A stretch of 9,035 nucleotides of DNA from DAOUMU01 sp034409055. GTDB lineage: Bacteria > Chloroflexota > Anaerolineae > 4572-78 > J111. This document shows, in pieces, positions 1 to 6,512 of the stretch; position 1 is the stretch's first letter; each line of letters begins with the position of its first letter. Where the stretch lies: assembly GCA_034409055.1 (NCBI GenBank), contig DAOUMU010000496.1:1-9035 (forward strand). The letters run 5' to 3'. The notes beneath the pieces are model-generated. The model searched no databases. It saw nothing but the letters and a program-made list of their open reading frames with translations, and was not told the origin of the DNA. The position numbers were made by a program, and so were the translations under genes.

Positions 1-10
1 GTCCCAACTC

Positions 11-82
11 CGTGAAACGTGAAGCGTGAAACGTGATGTTTTTACGCCATAAACCCTCACGTTTCACGTTTTACGCTTCACG
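11..82. repeat. Heptameric GTGAA inverted repeat
   Basis: The left arm (11-36) is built of 7-bp units CGTGAAA/CGTGAAG. The right arm (57-82) is the near-exact reverse complement (23 of 26 positions match), with a 20-nt centre. The transcript or single strand could form a long hairpin. The same heptamer, in the TTCACGT orientation, recurs at about 1271-1302, so this is a dispersed repeat family and not a gene-specific operator. No coding potential is apparent. Confidence 0.8.
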
Positions 83-91
83 CCGCCGAAA

Positions 92-128
92 GTTTTGGGA
101 TGATTTAAATTTCGGAACTCCCTAAAAC
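92..128. repeat. Short imperfect inverted repeat
   Basis: GTTTTGGGA (92-100) pairs with TCCCTAAAAC (119-128) with a single bulged base around an AT-rich loop. The arms resemble the AAGTTTTTAGGG / CCCTAAAAACTT ends of the element at 6340-6483. This may be a degenerate relative or just a chance hairpin. Confidence 0.3.
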
Positions 129-153
129 GACCTGAGGGCGAAATTAATGCCTC

Positions 154-189
154 TTGTCATTCTGAGCGACCAAAAGGAGCGAAGAATCT
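154..189. repeat. Dispersed TGTCATTCTGAGCGA-type repeat arm
   Basis: The segment reads TTGTCATTCTGAGCGAC, then a short spacer, then AGGAGCGAAGAATCT. The same core (GAGCGAC..AGGAGCGAAGAATC) recurs at about 6174-6198, and a reverse-complement-like arm ending GGAATGACAT lies at 6280-6299. It is therefore a dispersed intergenic repeat. It ends directly before the AAGGA ribosome-binding-like site at 196-200, so the hydrolase leader abuts it. Confidence 0.65.
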
Positions 190-219
190 TTTTACAAGGA
201 AGCAATATGAAGAAAAAAT

Positions 220-1200
220 TTGGACGCAACGATCCCTACTCGACCCCCCGACTGGCAATGGACAATTGGTGGAGTTATGCCCGGTCAGACTAAACGCTTT
301 TCCCGCCAATACTGGTTGCGGCTGGTCACTTTCACCGCCGTCTCATCAACTCTGGCTGCGCTCTTTCTGCTCGTCTATTTCATTTGGCTCCAGGTCAACG
401 CCTTCGTCACACCCTACCGGAATCCTAACGTTGGCTTTCCAACGCTTCTTAACCAGCCTTACGAAGAGATCACCCTGACCACCGCGGACGGTTTAAAGAT
501 ATCGGGCTGGTATATCCCCGGCCGCCAACCCAACGCCATTATCCTGGTCCACGGGGTCAATGCCAACCGGGCCGCCGTGTTGCCGGAAGCGGCGGTCCTG
601 GCCGAAGCCGGGTATCATCTGGTGCTGATTGATCTGCGGGGACACGGGCGTAGTCAGGGCACTCAAAACACCTACGGTTATCAAGAGGCGTTGGACGTAC
701 AGGCTGCCGTCGATTATCTGACGGCTCGACCAGATATCAACATCAACCGTGTAGGCGCCCTGGGGACTTCATTGGGTGGAGCGGTGGTGGTCCGGGCTGC
801 GGTCATCGACTCGCGGCTGAGCGCGGTAGTCATCGAGAGTAGCTACAGCAGCTTACCCGACGCCGTCGAAGATGCCTTTGAGGACCGCTCGATCTTTCCC
901 AAGTGGCCCTTTGCGCCCTTGATCGTGGCCCTGGCTGAACGCAGAGTCGGGCTAAAGATCAGCCAGGTCGACTCTGCCCGTGACCTGGCGACGATGCAGC
1001 CCCGCCCGGTGCTCATCATTCACGGCAGCGATGATGGTCTATTTCCACCGTACCACGCCCAAAAAATGTACGACGCTGCCCAAGAACCAAAAGAGCTATG
1101 GCTTATCGAGGGGCTGGGGCATGCCAATCCGGTCATCAATCGGGAAGCAGAATTCAAAGAGCGGGTGGTGACGTTTTTTGAGGAGGCGTTTTCGCAGTAG
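220..1200 (+). CDS. Membrane-anchored alpha/beta hydrolase
   Basis: Predicted serine hydrolase of the alpha/beta fold (COG1073-like), substrate unknown. One N-terminal TM segment (about 34-58) should anchor it with the catalytic domain outside the cytoplasm. Visible motifs are the oxyanion-region HG (111-112), DLRGHGRS (138-145), the nucleophile elbow GTSLGG with Ser184, the HGSDD acid loop (Asp272 likely catalytic) and GHANP with His301, so the triad is complete. Length is normal for anchored members. The start is uncertain. The TTG at 220 opens the longest frame but lacks a good Shine-Dalgarno. ATG 277 (residue 20) follows GGTGGAG at a short distance and would keep the TM. The best site, AAGGA at 196-200, serves an ATG at 207 in another frame that a one-base change in the C6 run at 244-249 would join to this gene. 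It is followed by 135 bp of repeats before the oxidoreductase; co-transcription is possible but not shown. Confidence 0.9.
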   Translation: MDATIPTRPPDWQWTIGGVMPGQTKRFSRQYWLRLVTFTAVSSTLAALFLLVYFIWLQVNAFVTPYRNPNVGFPTLLNQPYEEITLTTADGLKISGWYIPGRQPNAIILVHGVNANRAAVLPEAAVLAEAGYHLVLIDLRGHGRSQGTQNTYGYQEALDVQAAVDYLTARPDININRVGALGTSLGGAVVVRAAVIDSRLSAVVIESSYSSLPDAVEDAFEDRSIFPKWPFAPLIVALAERRVGLKISQVDSARDLATMQPRPVLIIHGSDDGLFPPYHAQKMYDAAQEPKELWLIEGLGHANPVINREAEFKERVVTFFEEAFSQ

Positions 1201-1221
1201 CAGGGTGGCAAGCAGGTAGCA

Positions 1222-1302
1222 CGTTTTACGACACTTGCCCTGCGGGTTCACGTCACTTGCCCTGCGGGTTCACGTTTCACGTTTTACGTTTTACGTTTCA
1301 CG
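1222..1302. repeat. Heptamer block with 22-bp tandem duplication
   Basis: A 22-bp unit beginning CACTTGCCCTGCGGG is present twice, perfectly, at 1232-1253 and 1254-1275. It runs into TTCACGT/TTTACGT heptamers up to about 1302, the same family as the repeat at 11-82. Together they fill most of the 135-bp gap between the hydrolase and oxidoreductase genes. CAGGG..GGCAAG at 1201-1212 can pair loosely with CTTGCCCTG, but no T-tract follows, so this is not called a terminator. Confidence 0.75.
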
Positions 1303-1335
1303 TCTCAAATCATTCATAATAAAAGGGGGTTACAT

Positions 1336-2721
1336 ATGACTCAGACAACTGCCGACGTTGTCATTTGCGGTGCTGGTATTGCCGGTATTGCTGCGGCGTA
1401 CCATCTGGCCGTCAGGTGCGGCCTCAAGAACGTGGTGCTGGTCGACGAGCGGGCTCCCCTGACCCTGACCAGCGACAAATCAACCGAGTGTTATCGTAAC
1501 TGGTGGCCCGGTCCGGGGGAGGCGATGGTCGGCCTGATGAATCGCAGCATTGACATTATGGAGGAACTGGCCCACAAGAGCAACAACATCTTTCAGCTCA
1601 ACCGGCGTGGTTACCTCTTTGTCACGAGCGACCCGGCTCGTATTGAAGACTTCAAACGGTCGGCCGAGGAGTCCTCCAGGCTGGGGGCCGGTCCGGTCCG
1701 TTACCATACCGGCCAACCCGGTGAGCCAGCCTACGTCCCGGCCCCAACCGAGGGCTTTGCCGATCAACCCACCGGGGCCGACATCATTCTCGACCCAGCC
1801 CTGATCCGGCAGCATTTTCCCTACCTGCCCGAGCAAATCGTGGCCGTCCTCCACGCCCGGCGCTGCGGTTGGTTCAGTGGGCAACAGTATGGTATGTATA
1901 TGCTGGAACAGGCCCAGACCCACGGCGCCAAGTTGTTATCCGGGCGGGTCGAAGGAGTCGCAGTCACCGGCAACCGGGTCCAGGCCGTCCAAGTGCGGGA
2001 TCGCAACGGGTCAGCGGGTATCTCCACAAACAATTTCGTCATTGCCGCCGGTCCCTTTTTGAAGCAGGTAGGGCAGATGATCGGGGTTGACCTGCCGGTC
2101 TTTTTCGAGCGGCACGTCAAGATTGCCCTGAACGACCATCTCGGCGCGGTCCCCCGCGAGTTGCCGCTACTGATCTCGGTCGACCCGGTGCGTCTGCCCT
2201 GGTCGGAGGAAGAACGGGCTTCGCTGGCCGAGTCGGCAGAAACAAGCTGGCTCCTGGACGAATTTCCGACCGGTGTTCATGCCCGGCCGGAAGGGGGCGC
2301 CGGCAGTTCCATGCTCCTCCTCCTGTGGACTTACGATACCGAGCCGGTCGAACCGACCTTTCCCCTGACCTTTGATCCTTACTATCCCGAAATCACCCTG
2401 CGTGGGCTGGCCACGATACTGCCCGGTCTAACGGCCTATTTCGACCGAATGCCCAAGCCAATTCTTGACGGTGGTTACTATGCGAAAACGCAAGAGAACC
2501 GCCCTCTGATTGGTCCCCTGCCGGTCGAGGGTGCTTACCTCACCGGGGCCCTATCCGGCTTTGGCTTGATGGCTGCCTCTGCCGCCGGTGAACTATTGGC
2601 CGCCCACCTGACCGGCAGCGAACTGCCAGCTTACGCCCCGGCTTTCAGCTTGGATCGATACCAGGACCCGGCCTATCAAAAATTGCTAGAGAATTGGGGA
2701 GCATTATCTGGGCAATTATGA
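1336..2721 (+). CDS. FAD-dependent oxidoreductase, DAO/sarcosine oxidase-like
   Basis: Flavoenzyme of the D-amino-acid/sarcosine oxidase (DAO) superfamily, expected to oxidise an amine or amino-acid-like substrate in the cytoplasm; the real substrate is unknown. The N-terminal dinucleotide-binding motif CGAGIAG (11-17) follows a hydrophobic strand, with acidic D37/E38 at the end of the next strand. STECYRNWWP (49-58) lies in the FAD region and NFVIAAGPF (233-241) in a strand near the flavin. The C-terminal block GGYYAKTQENRPLIGP (379-394) and SGFG (407-410) match the conserved end of this family. The cysteine that holds covalent FAD in monomeric sarcosine oxidase is not seen in that block, so FAD is probably non-covalent. 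ATG 1336 is preceded by a clear AGGGGG. Length (461 aa) is normal. It converges on the kinase-like gene with only 26 bp between the stops and no visible terminator hairpin. Confidence 0.92.
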   Translation: MTQTTADVVICGAGIAGIAAAYHLAVRCGLKNVVLVDERAPLTLTSDKSTECYRNWWPGPGEAMVGLMNRSIDIMEELAHKSNNIFQLNRRGYLFVTSDPARIEDFKRSAEESSRLGAGPVRYHTGQPGEPAYVPAPTEGFADQPTGADIILDPALIRQHFPYLPEQIVAVLHARRCGWFSGQQYGMYMLEQAQTHGAKLLSGRVEGVAVTGNRVQAVQVRDRNGSAGISTNNFVIAAGPFLKQVGQMIGVDLPVFFERHVKIALNDHLGAVPRELPLLISVDPVRLPWSEEERASLAESAETSWLLDEFPTGVHARPEGGAGSSMLLLLWTYDTEPVEPTFPLTFDPYYPEITLRGLATILPGLTAYFDRMPKPILDGGYYAKTQENRPLIGPLPVEGAYLTGALSGFGLMAASAAGELLAAHLTGSELPAYAPAFSLDRYQDPAYQKLLENWGALSGQL

Positions 2722-2747
2722 AGGAAACGAATGGCGAAACAGGTTAT

Positions 2748-5714
2748 TCAAGGCAGCCACAACGGATACCGCTCATCAGTCGGCGTATCTGTGATCTGGG
2801 TCCAGGCCTGGCGGGGGGATTCGGCCGGCCAGCCGGAGGGGGTTGGAATGGTGTAAATATCCCAGTTGCCAGCGCCGTCGTAGGCAAAAGCCAGGATCCG
2901 GCCATCGGGTGACCAGGCCGGTTCCCGCTCGTTGGCCGGATCATCGGTCAGACGCAGCAGGTTGCCCCCATCAGCATCGACCATGTATAAGTTCCAATTC
3001 GAGTCCCGGTTGGAGGAAAAAACCAGCTTGCTGCTATCGGGTGACCAGGTCGCCGGCCAGTCATCGGCCGGATGATGGGTCAGTTGCTGTTGGTCGGTGC
3101 CATCCGCCTTGATGGTGTAGATTTCCACATTGCCCGCTTGATCGGACACAAAGGCAATTTTGCTCCCATCCGGTGACCAGACCGGCCACTCGTCAAAGCC
3201 CCGGCCGGTGGTTAATTGTACCAGGTCACTCCCATCGGCATTCATCAGGTAAATATCAAAATTACCGTTACGGCCGGAACTAAAGGCGATTTTACGACCA
3301 TCGGGCGACCAGGCCGGCTGGGTATCGTCGCCATCAGCCTGGGTCAGCCGCAGTGGCGGGCTACCATCGGCCTGGGCCAGGTAAATTTCACGATCCCCAT
3401 CCCGATCCGTGGTAAAGAGGAGCTGTCCCAGGCGTGACCAGCTCAAACCGGTGTTATTCACCGTCGCCACCGCCACAGCCAGGTCAGCCCCAGGCTCGTC
3501 CTCAAAGTTATAGACAGAAACCAGTTGCTGTCCATTCCGTTCGACGACAAAAGAAAGTCGTCGGGGTGGTACAGGAGTCGGTACAACCAGGGCCGCCGGT
3601 ATGGCCGTGACTTGATCCGGTTCGGCCGTAACTGTAGGTGATGGGGTTGGTGTTGGCGATGGTGACGGCGAGGGGGATGACACCCGGGTCGGGGTCGGGG
3701 TGAAGGTGGCCGTGGGTGTCGCCTTCACCACGACCGGGGTATCGGTCGGGGCAGGTGTCGGCGTCTCGGTGGGCCGGGGCGTCGACGTGGCCGAAGGGGG
3801 GACAGTGATGACCGGGGTCGTGGTTGGGGGTAGGGTAGCCGTGGCTCTTGGTAAGGGTGTTTGGGCAGCCGGTAGGTCAACCACCGCCTTTGAAACCGGC
3901 GTTAGCTCTTCGGCCACCACTTCTTCATGACCTTCAGGCCCATTCAAAATCGCCAACACAGCTACAAGGCTGACGATTAGCAACAGTAAACCGCCCAGGA
4001 TTAAAGCAAAACGCTTCATCATGGTGGAGCCGAAACGGGCAAAGGAAGAGCCAACGTAAGGTTTCACCGCCGGTATCGCCGGCACTAAGGGGGACATCAG
4101 CCGGCTTGAATCGCCATCATAGGACGTGGTCGTTCCAGCAGGTGGCGAGATGGGCTGTTCTTCAGGAACCAATCTCGACGAAACTAAGGTCACCTCTGTC
4201 TCCTCAGGGGGAGGGAGCGGCTGGGCCGGTTTCTGTTCAAATGAGTTGGCCGGCCCGGAAACAGGTTGGGGAGTGACAGCCAGCATGGCAGTTGAGGCGA
4301 CGACTGTATCGGATAAGGCGGCCGGAGCCTTATCTGACTCTGGGGCAAGGGGCAGGGTGATATAAAACGTAGAACCAACTCCCAACACGCTGGTCACCCA
4401 CATCCAGCCGCCGTGCAATTCAATAATACGCTTGCTAATGGCCAACCCCAGACCCGGTCCCTGGCGCTGTTGGGCTAATGCCCCTCTGCCACGTCCAAAT
4501 TTTTCAAAGATCAACTCCAGCTCTTCCCGATACATGCCAATACCGGTATCGGAAATAAAAATCATCAACTCATGAGAGTCGGTCAATTCAGCCTGAACTT
4601 CAACCACACCCTCGTCCGTATATTTAACCGCGTTACTTAATAGATGCAGCAGCGCCTGTCGCAATCGGACCGGGTCGGCCTGCAGCTTGGGCAGATCTTC
4701 CGGCACCCGGTAGCGTAACTCTAAATTCTTTTCCCGGGCCAGGCCTCGAGCCGTACCGACCACCTCATTAATTAAACGTTCAACGTCAATAGAGCGGTAA
4801 TTGAGCGAAACCTCATTGCTGTCAAGCTGGGCCATCTCTTCCAGATTAACCACCATGTTGGCCAGATGATAGATTTTTCGCCATGCTTCCTCAAGCCTCT
4901 CGGTCGGCCCCCTCAGACCGGACATCTCTTCCACGCTTTCGATCACCGCTTCCAATCCTTTGGCCAAGGTATCCAATTCCTGGATTGTGCCCTTGATTAA
5001 ACGATAGAGGCGGCTATCTCTTTGAGTGATTACTTCCTGCATCCGGCCGGCTTCGGCTTGAGCCTGGATTAAGGCTTGTTCAAGTTCTGTCGTTCTTTGC
5101 TCAAATTCTTCAGCCTTTTTCAAGGCTTTTATAGCGCGCTCATGCAACCCTTTTTTATTTTTTAGCAAACGCCTGCCCAGCATGTTGATATAACCCACCA
5201 GCAGGGTGGTGAAAAGGATCAGGCCAAAGGGAGGCAAAAGGAGGCTCAGGTTGGCCAGGGTAAACTGTTCCGCCAAAGCCACAATACCCAACGTGACGGA
5301 TATCGATAATATCGCCGCCGCGATGGTCGCCAGCGGATTTAAAATTAACCCGGCGATGATAACAATGGGAATAAAGAGGTAGGGGCTGAAATCGGTGCTG
5401 GTTCCACCTGACCAAATTATACCGGCGACAAGGCCAATCAGTTCCAACACCAACCCATAAGAAGCAACCACAAATTGGCCGGTGCGCCGGAGGACAAAGG
5501 CAACCAGGGTTGCTACCAACAACGTCCCCGCCCAGAGTAACCAGGGCGACGAAAATCCACCAAGCCCTACAGCAGCCAGGCTTCCCACCAGGCCAATGAA
5601 GGCTAATCCCCAAACAATACGATCAAACACCGCTGATTGTATCTGTTGCCGCTCATCATTCATCGTGACTTTGCTGATACCTCCAAGCCCATTTGCTTCA
5701 CCAAGCAGACGCAC
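2748..5714 (-). CDS. Degenerate histidine kinase fused to TolB-like propeller
   Basis: 988 residues. Order: about six TM helices (33-178), coiled coil (about 190-265), DHp-like helices (236-297), HATPase_c (about 310-457), a Pro-rich cytoplasmic linker, one TM (about 566-592), a Thr/Pro/Ser-rich stalk (about 605-717), and a C-terminal propeller (about 718-988) with repeated WSPDG, GNxDIY and NADG PD40 motifs, about six blades. The ATP-binding boxes look intact: N361, D389-T-G-I-G393 and GPGLGL (419-424). The HELRTP-type phosphoacceptor segment reads QELDTL (245-250), with Gln where His is expected. The topology puts the kinase inside and the propeller outside, so it may sense a cell-surface or periplasm-like signal; no response regulator is adjacent. 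The GTG at 5714 opens the frame without a Shine-Dalgarno. ATG 5663 (residue 18) is a likely alternative, but its GGAGGT (5679-5684) lies 15 nt away. An internal Met pair at 565-566 marks the fusion joint. Confidence 0.88.
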   Translation of the reverse strand: MRLLGEANGLGGISKVTMNDERQQIQSAVFDRIVWGLAFIGLVGSLAAVGLGGFSSPWLLWAGTLLVATLVAFVLRRTGQFVVASYGLVLELIGLVAGIIWSGGTSTDFSPYLFIPIVIIAGLILNPLATIAAAILSISVTLGIVALAEQFTLANLSLLLPPFGLILFTTLLVGYINMLGRRLLKNKKGLHERAIKALKKAEEFEQRTTELEQALIQAQAEAGRMQEVITQRDSRLYRLIKGTIQELDTLAKGLEAVIESVEEMSGLRGPTERLEEAWRKIYHLANMVVNLEEMAQLDSNEVSLNYRSIDVERLINEVVGTARGLAREKNLELRYRVPEDLPKLQADPVRLRQALLHLLSNAVKYTDEGVVEVQAELTDSHELMIFISDTGIGMYREELELIFEKFGRGRGALAQQRQGPGLGLAISKRIIELHGGWMWVTSVLGVGSTFYITLPLAPESDKAPAALSDTVVASTAMLAVTPQPVSGPANSFEQKPAQPLPPPEETEVTLVSSRLVPEEQPISPPAGTTTSYDGDSSRLMSPLVPAIPAVKPYVGSSFARFGSTMMKRFALILGGLLLLIVSLVAVLAILNGPEGHEEVVAEELTPVSKAVVDLPAAQTPLPRATATLPPTTTPVITVPPSATSTPRPTETPTPAPTDTPVVVKATPTATFTPTPTRVSSPSPSPSPTPTPSPTVTAEPDQVTAIPAALVVPTPVPPRRLSFVVERNGQQLVSVYNFEDEPGADLAVAVATVNNTGLSWSRLGQLLFTTDRDGDREIYLAQADGSPPLRLTQADGDDTQPAWSPDGRKIAFSSGRNGNFDIYLMNADGSDLVQLTTGRGFDEWPVWSPDGSKIAFVSDQAGNVEIYTIKADGTDQQQLTHHPADDWPATWSPDSSKLVFSSNRDSNWNLYMVDADGGNLLRLTDDPANEREPAWSPDGRILAFAYDGAGNWDIYTIPTPSGWPAESPRQAWTQITDTPTDERYPLWLP
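3672..3700 (+). other. Possible G-quadruplex tract inside kinase gene
   Basis: Four G-runs (3672-3676, 3686-3688, 3691-3694, 3697-3700) have loops of 9, 2 and 2 nt on the + strand, which is the template for this minus-strand gene. They are a by-product of the Thr/Pro codons of the stalk, so any role is speculative. Confidence 0.3.
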
Positions 5715-5738
5715 GGACGGCCAATGATTAGAGTCAGA

Positions 5739-5978
5739 CCCGTAGAGAGGGCATCCCTATGCCCGGTCCCTCTCCCGTAGAGAGGGCTCCCGTAGAGAGG
5801 GCATCCCCATGCCCGATCCCCCTCCCGTAGAGAAGGCATCCCTATGCCCCCGATCCCCCTCCCGTAGAGAGGGCATCCCTATGCCCGGCCCCCCTCCCGT
5901 AGAGAGGGCATCCCTATGCCCGGTCCCTCTCCCGTAGAGAGGGCTCCCGTAGAGAGGGCATCCCGATGCCCGGTCCCC
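5739..5978. repeat. 35-bp tandem hairpin array with 15-bp partial units
   Basis: Units beginning CCCGTAGAGAGGG start at 5739, 5774, 5789, 5824, 5861, 5896, 5931 and 5946, giving steps of 35, 15, 35, 37, 35, 35 and 15 bp. Full units hold two hairpins that share bases: CCCTCTC-CCGTA-GAGAGGG across the unit junction, and GGGCAT-CCCT-ATGCCC inside the unit. The 15-bp units keep only the first part. The array lies between a candidate promoter and the kinase-like gene. Unit spacing is far too short for CRISPR spacers, and the minus-strand frame through it is low-complexity repeat translation. Confidence 0.9.
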
Positions 5979-6015
5979 GAGGGATACTTGCCCCCAGTGA
6001 TGAAGTTTGGTCAGA

Positions 6016-6051
6016 CTCCTTGTGGTTGTTAAAGAGCAAAATAGGATTATA
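6016..6051 (-). promoter_or_regulatory. Candidate minus-strand promoter and orphan SD
   Basis: Reading the minus strand, a perfect TATAAT lies at 6051-6046 and AAGGAG at 6021-6016. No good TTGACA-like box sits 16-18 bp upstream, so the -10 is the only support. No start codon follows the AAGGAG at a useful distance. The kinase-like gene begins about 330 bp further on, beyond the tandem array, so a transcript from here would carry the hairpin array in its leader. Confidence 0.35.
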
Positions 6052-6100
6052 TCCACATGATAAGTTACCACGAGTAGCAGGCTAAAATCAATAGCCAAAT

Positions 6101-6149
6101 GGGGGGAGGGAGGAGGGGAGGGAATGGTGAATGGTGAAGGGTGAAGGGT
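6101..6149 (+). repeat. G-rich tract followed by GGTGAA heptamers
   Basis: Four G-runs in 6101-6122 (GGGGGG-A-GGG-AGGA-GGGG-A-GGG) form a compact G-quadruplex motif. They are followed by heptamers GGTGAAT (6126-6132), GGTGAAG (6133-6139) and GGTGAAG (6140-6146). The heptamers share the GTGAA core and 7-bp period of the repeats at 11-82 and 1271-1302. Confidence 0.6.
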
Positions 6150-6158
6150 TGGTTGGGT

Positions 6159-6299
6159 ATGTCACGCTATGCGTGAGCGACGATAGGAGCGAAGAATCCC
6201 CAGTTTCGGGCTGGATTTGCCCTTGTTGCCGGAGATTCCTCGTCGCTGCGCTTCCTGCGGCACTCCTTACGGTCGCAGGACAGGCTCTCGGAATGACAT
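6159..6299. repeat. Dispersed inverted-repeat element (ATGTCA...TGACAT)
   Basis: This element of about 141 bp begins ATGTCA and ends TGACAT. Its left part (GAGCGACGATAGGAGCGAAGAATC) matches the repeat at 154-189, and its right part (GAGATTCCTCGTCGCTGCGCTTCC) is a diverged reverse complement of it. The + strand frame running through it is a by-product of the repeat. It looks like a non-coding interspersed repeat that can fold on itself. Confidence 0.65.
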
Positions 6300-6339
6300 T
6301 TTTAGGCAAATATCAACAGAACCTGGTGGTCCGTTTCAA

Positions 6340-6483
6340 AAGTTTTTAGGGTAAAGCCTGACCACATCATTTTGCTCGAAGCAGGTCCATCCCACAGGGA
6401 GGCTTCGCACTGACCTGCGTCTTTACCGAGCCAAGACCGCCAGGTTACGAACCTGGCTAGAGCAAGAATGCCCCTAAAAACTT
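6340..6483. other. Structured 144-bp element closed by 12-bp inverted repeat
   Basis: AAGTTTTTAGGG (6340-6351) is perfectly complementary to CCCTAAAAACTT (6472-6483). Inside lie TAAAG/CTTTA (6352-6356 with 6421-6425), GCAGGTC/GACCTGC (6381-6387 with 6412-6418; alternative CGAAGC/GCTTCG at 6377-6382 with 6402-6407) and a perfect 8-bp hairpin GCCAGGTT-ACG-AACCTGGC (6439-6457). The pairings are compatible with a three-way junction. It could be a structured RNA on either strand or a MITE-like non-autonomous element. No target-site duplication and no matching known riboswitch core were recognised. On the minus strand it lies downstream of the NLR/effector unit. It is not a classic terminator because no U-tract follows the hairpin. 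Confidence 0.5.
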
Positions 6484-6493
6484 ATAGGATGCA

Positions 6494-6503
6494 CCTCTAG
6501 AGG
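6494..6503. repeat. CCTCTAGAGG palindrome after effector stop
   Basis: A perfect 10-bp palindrome lies about 10 bp beyond the minus-strand stop of the small effector-like gene. With no U-tract it is weak as a terminator. It could be a binding site or chance. Confidence 0.25.
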
Positions 6504-6512
6504 GGAGGTTAT

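Noticed and set aside
3640..3860. Separate plus-strand Val/Gly-rich gene
   Set aside because: It is the antisense of the Thr/Pro-rich stalk of the kinase/propeller protein; low-complexity and without an SD.
5739..5978. CRISPR array
   Set aside because: Units are contiguous 35- and 15-bp tandem copies with no unique spacers, and no cas gene is in the window.
5733..6016. GTCAGAC at 5733-5739 and 6010-6016 as a target-site duplication around the array
   Set aside because: Seven bases in direct orientation are expected by chance at this distance, and the element edges do not coincide with them.
5757..6098. Minus-strand 113-codon open frame through the tandem array
   Set aside because: It begins with TTG without a usable SD, and most of it is Gly/Arg/Ser-rich translation of the 35-bp repeat, with no recognisable domain.
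6131..6349. Plus-strand 72-codon frame
   Set aside because: It lies mostly within the dispersed inverted repeat and lacks an SD; its apparent peptide is a by-product of the repeat.
6439..6457. Rho-independent terminator (GCCAGGTT-ACG-AACCTGGC)
   Set aside because: The stem is strong but no T-tract follows on either strand; kept as part of the 6340-6483 element.
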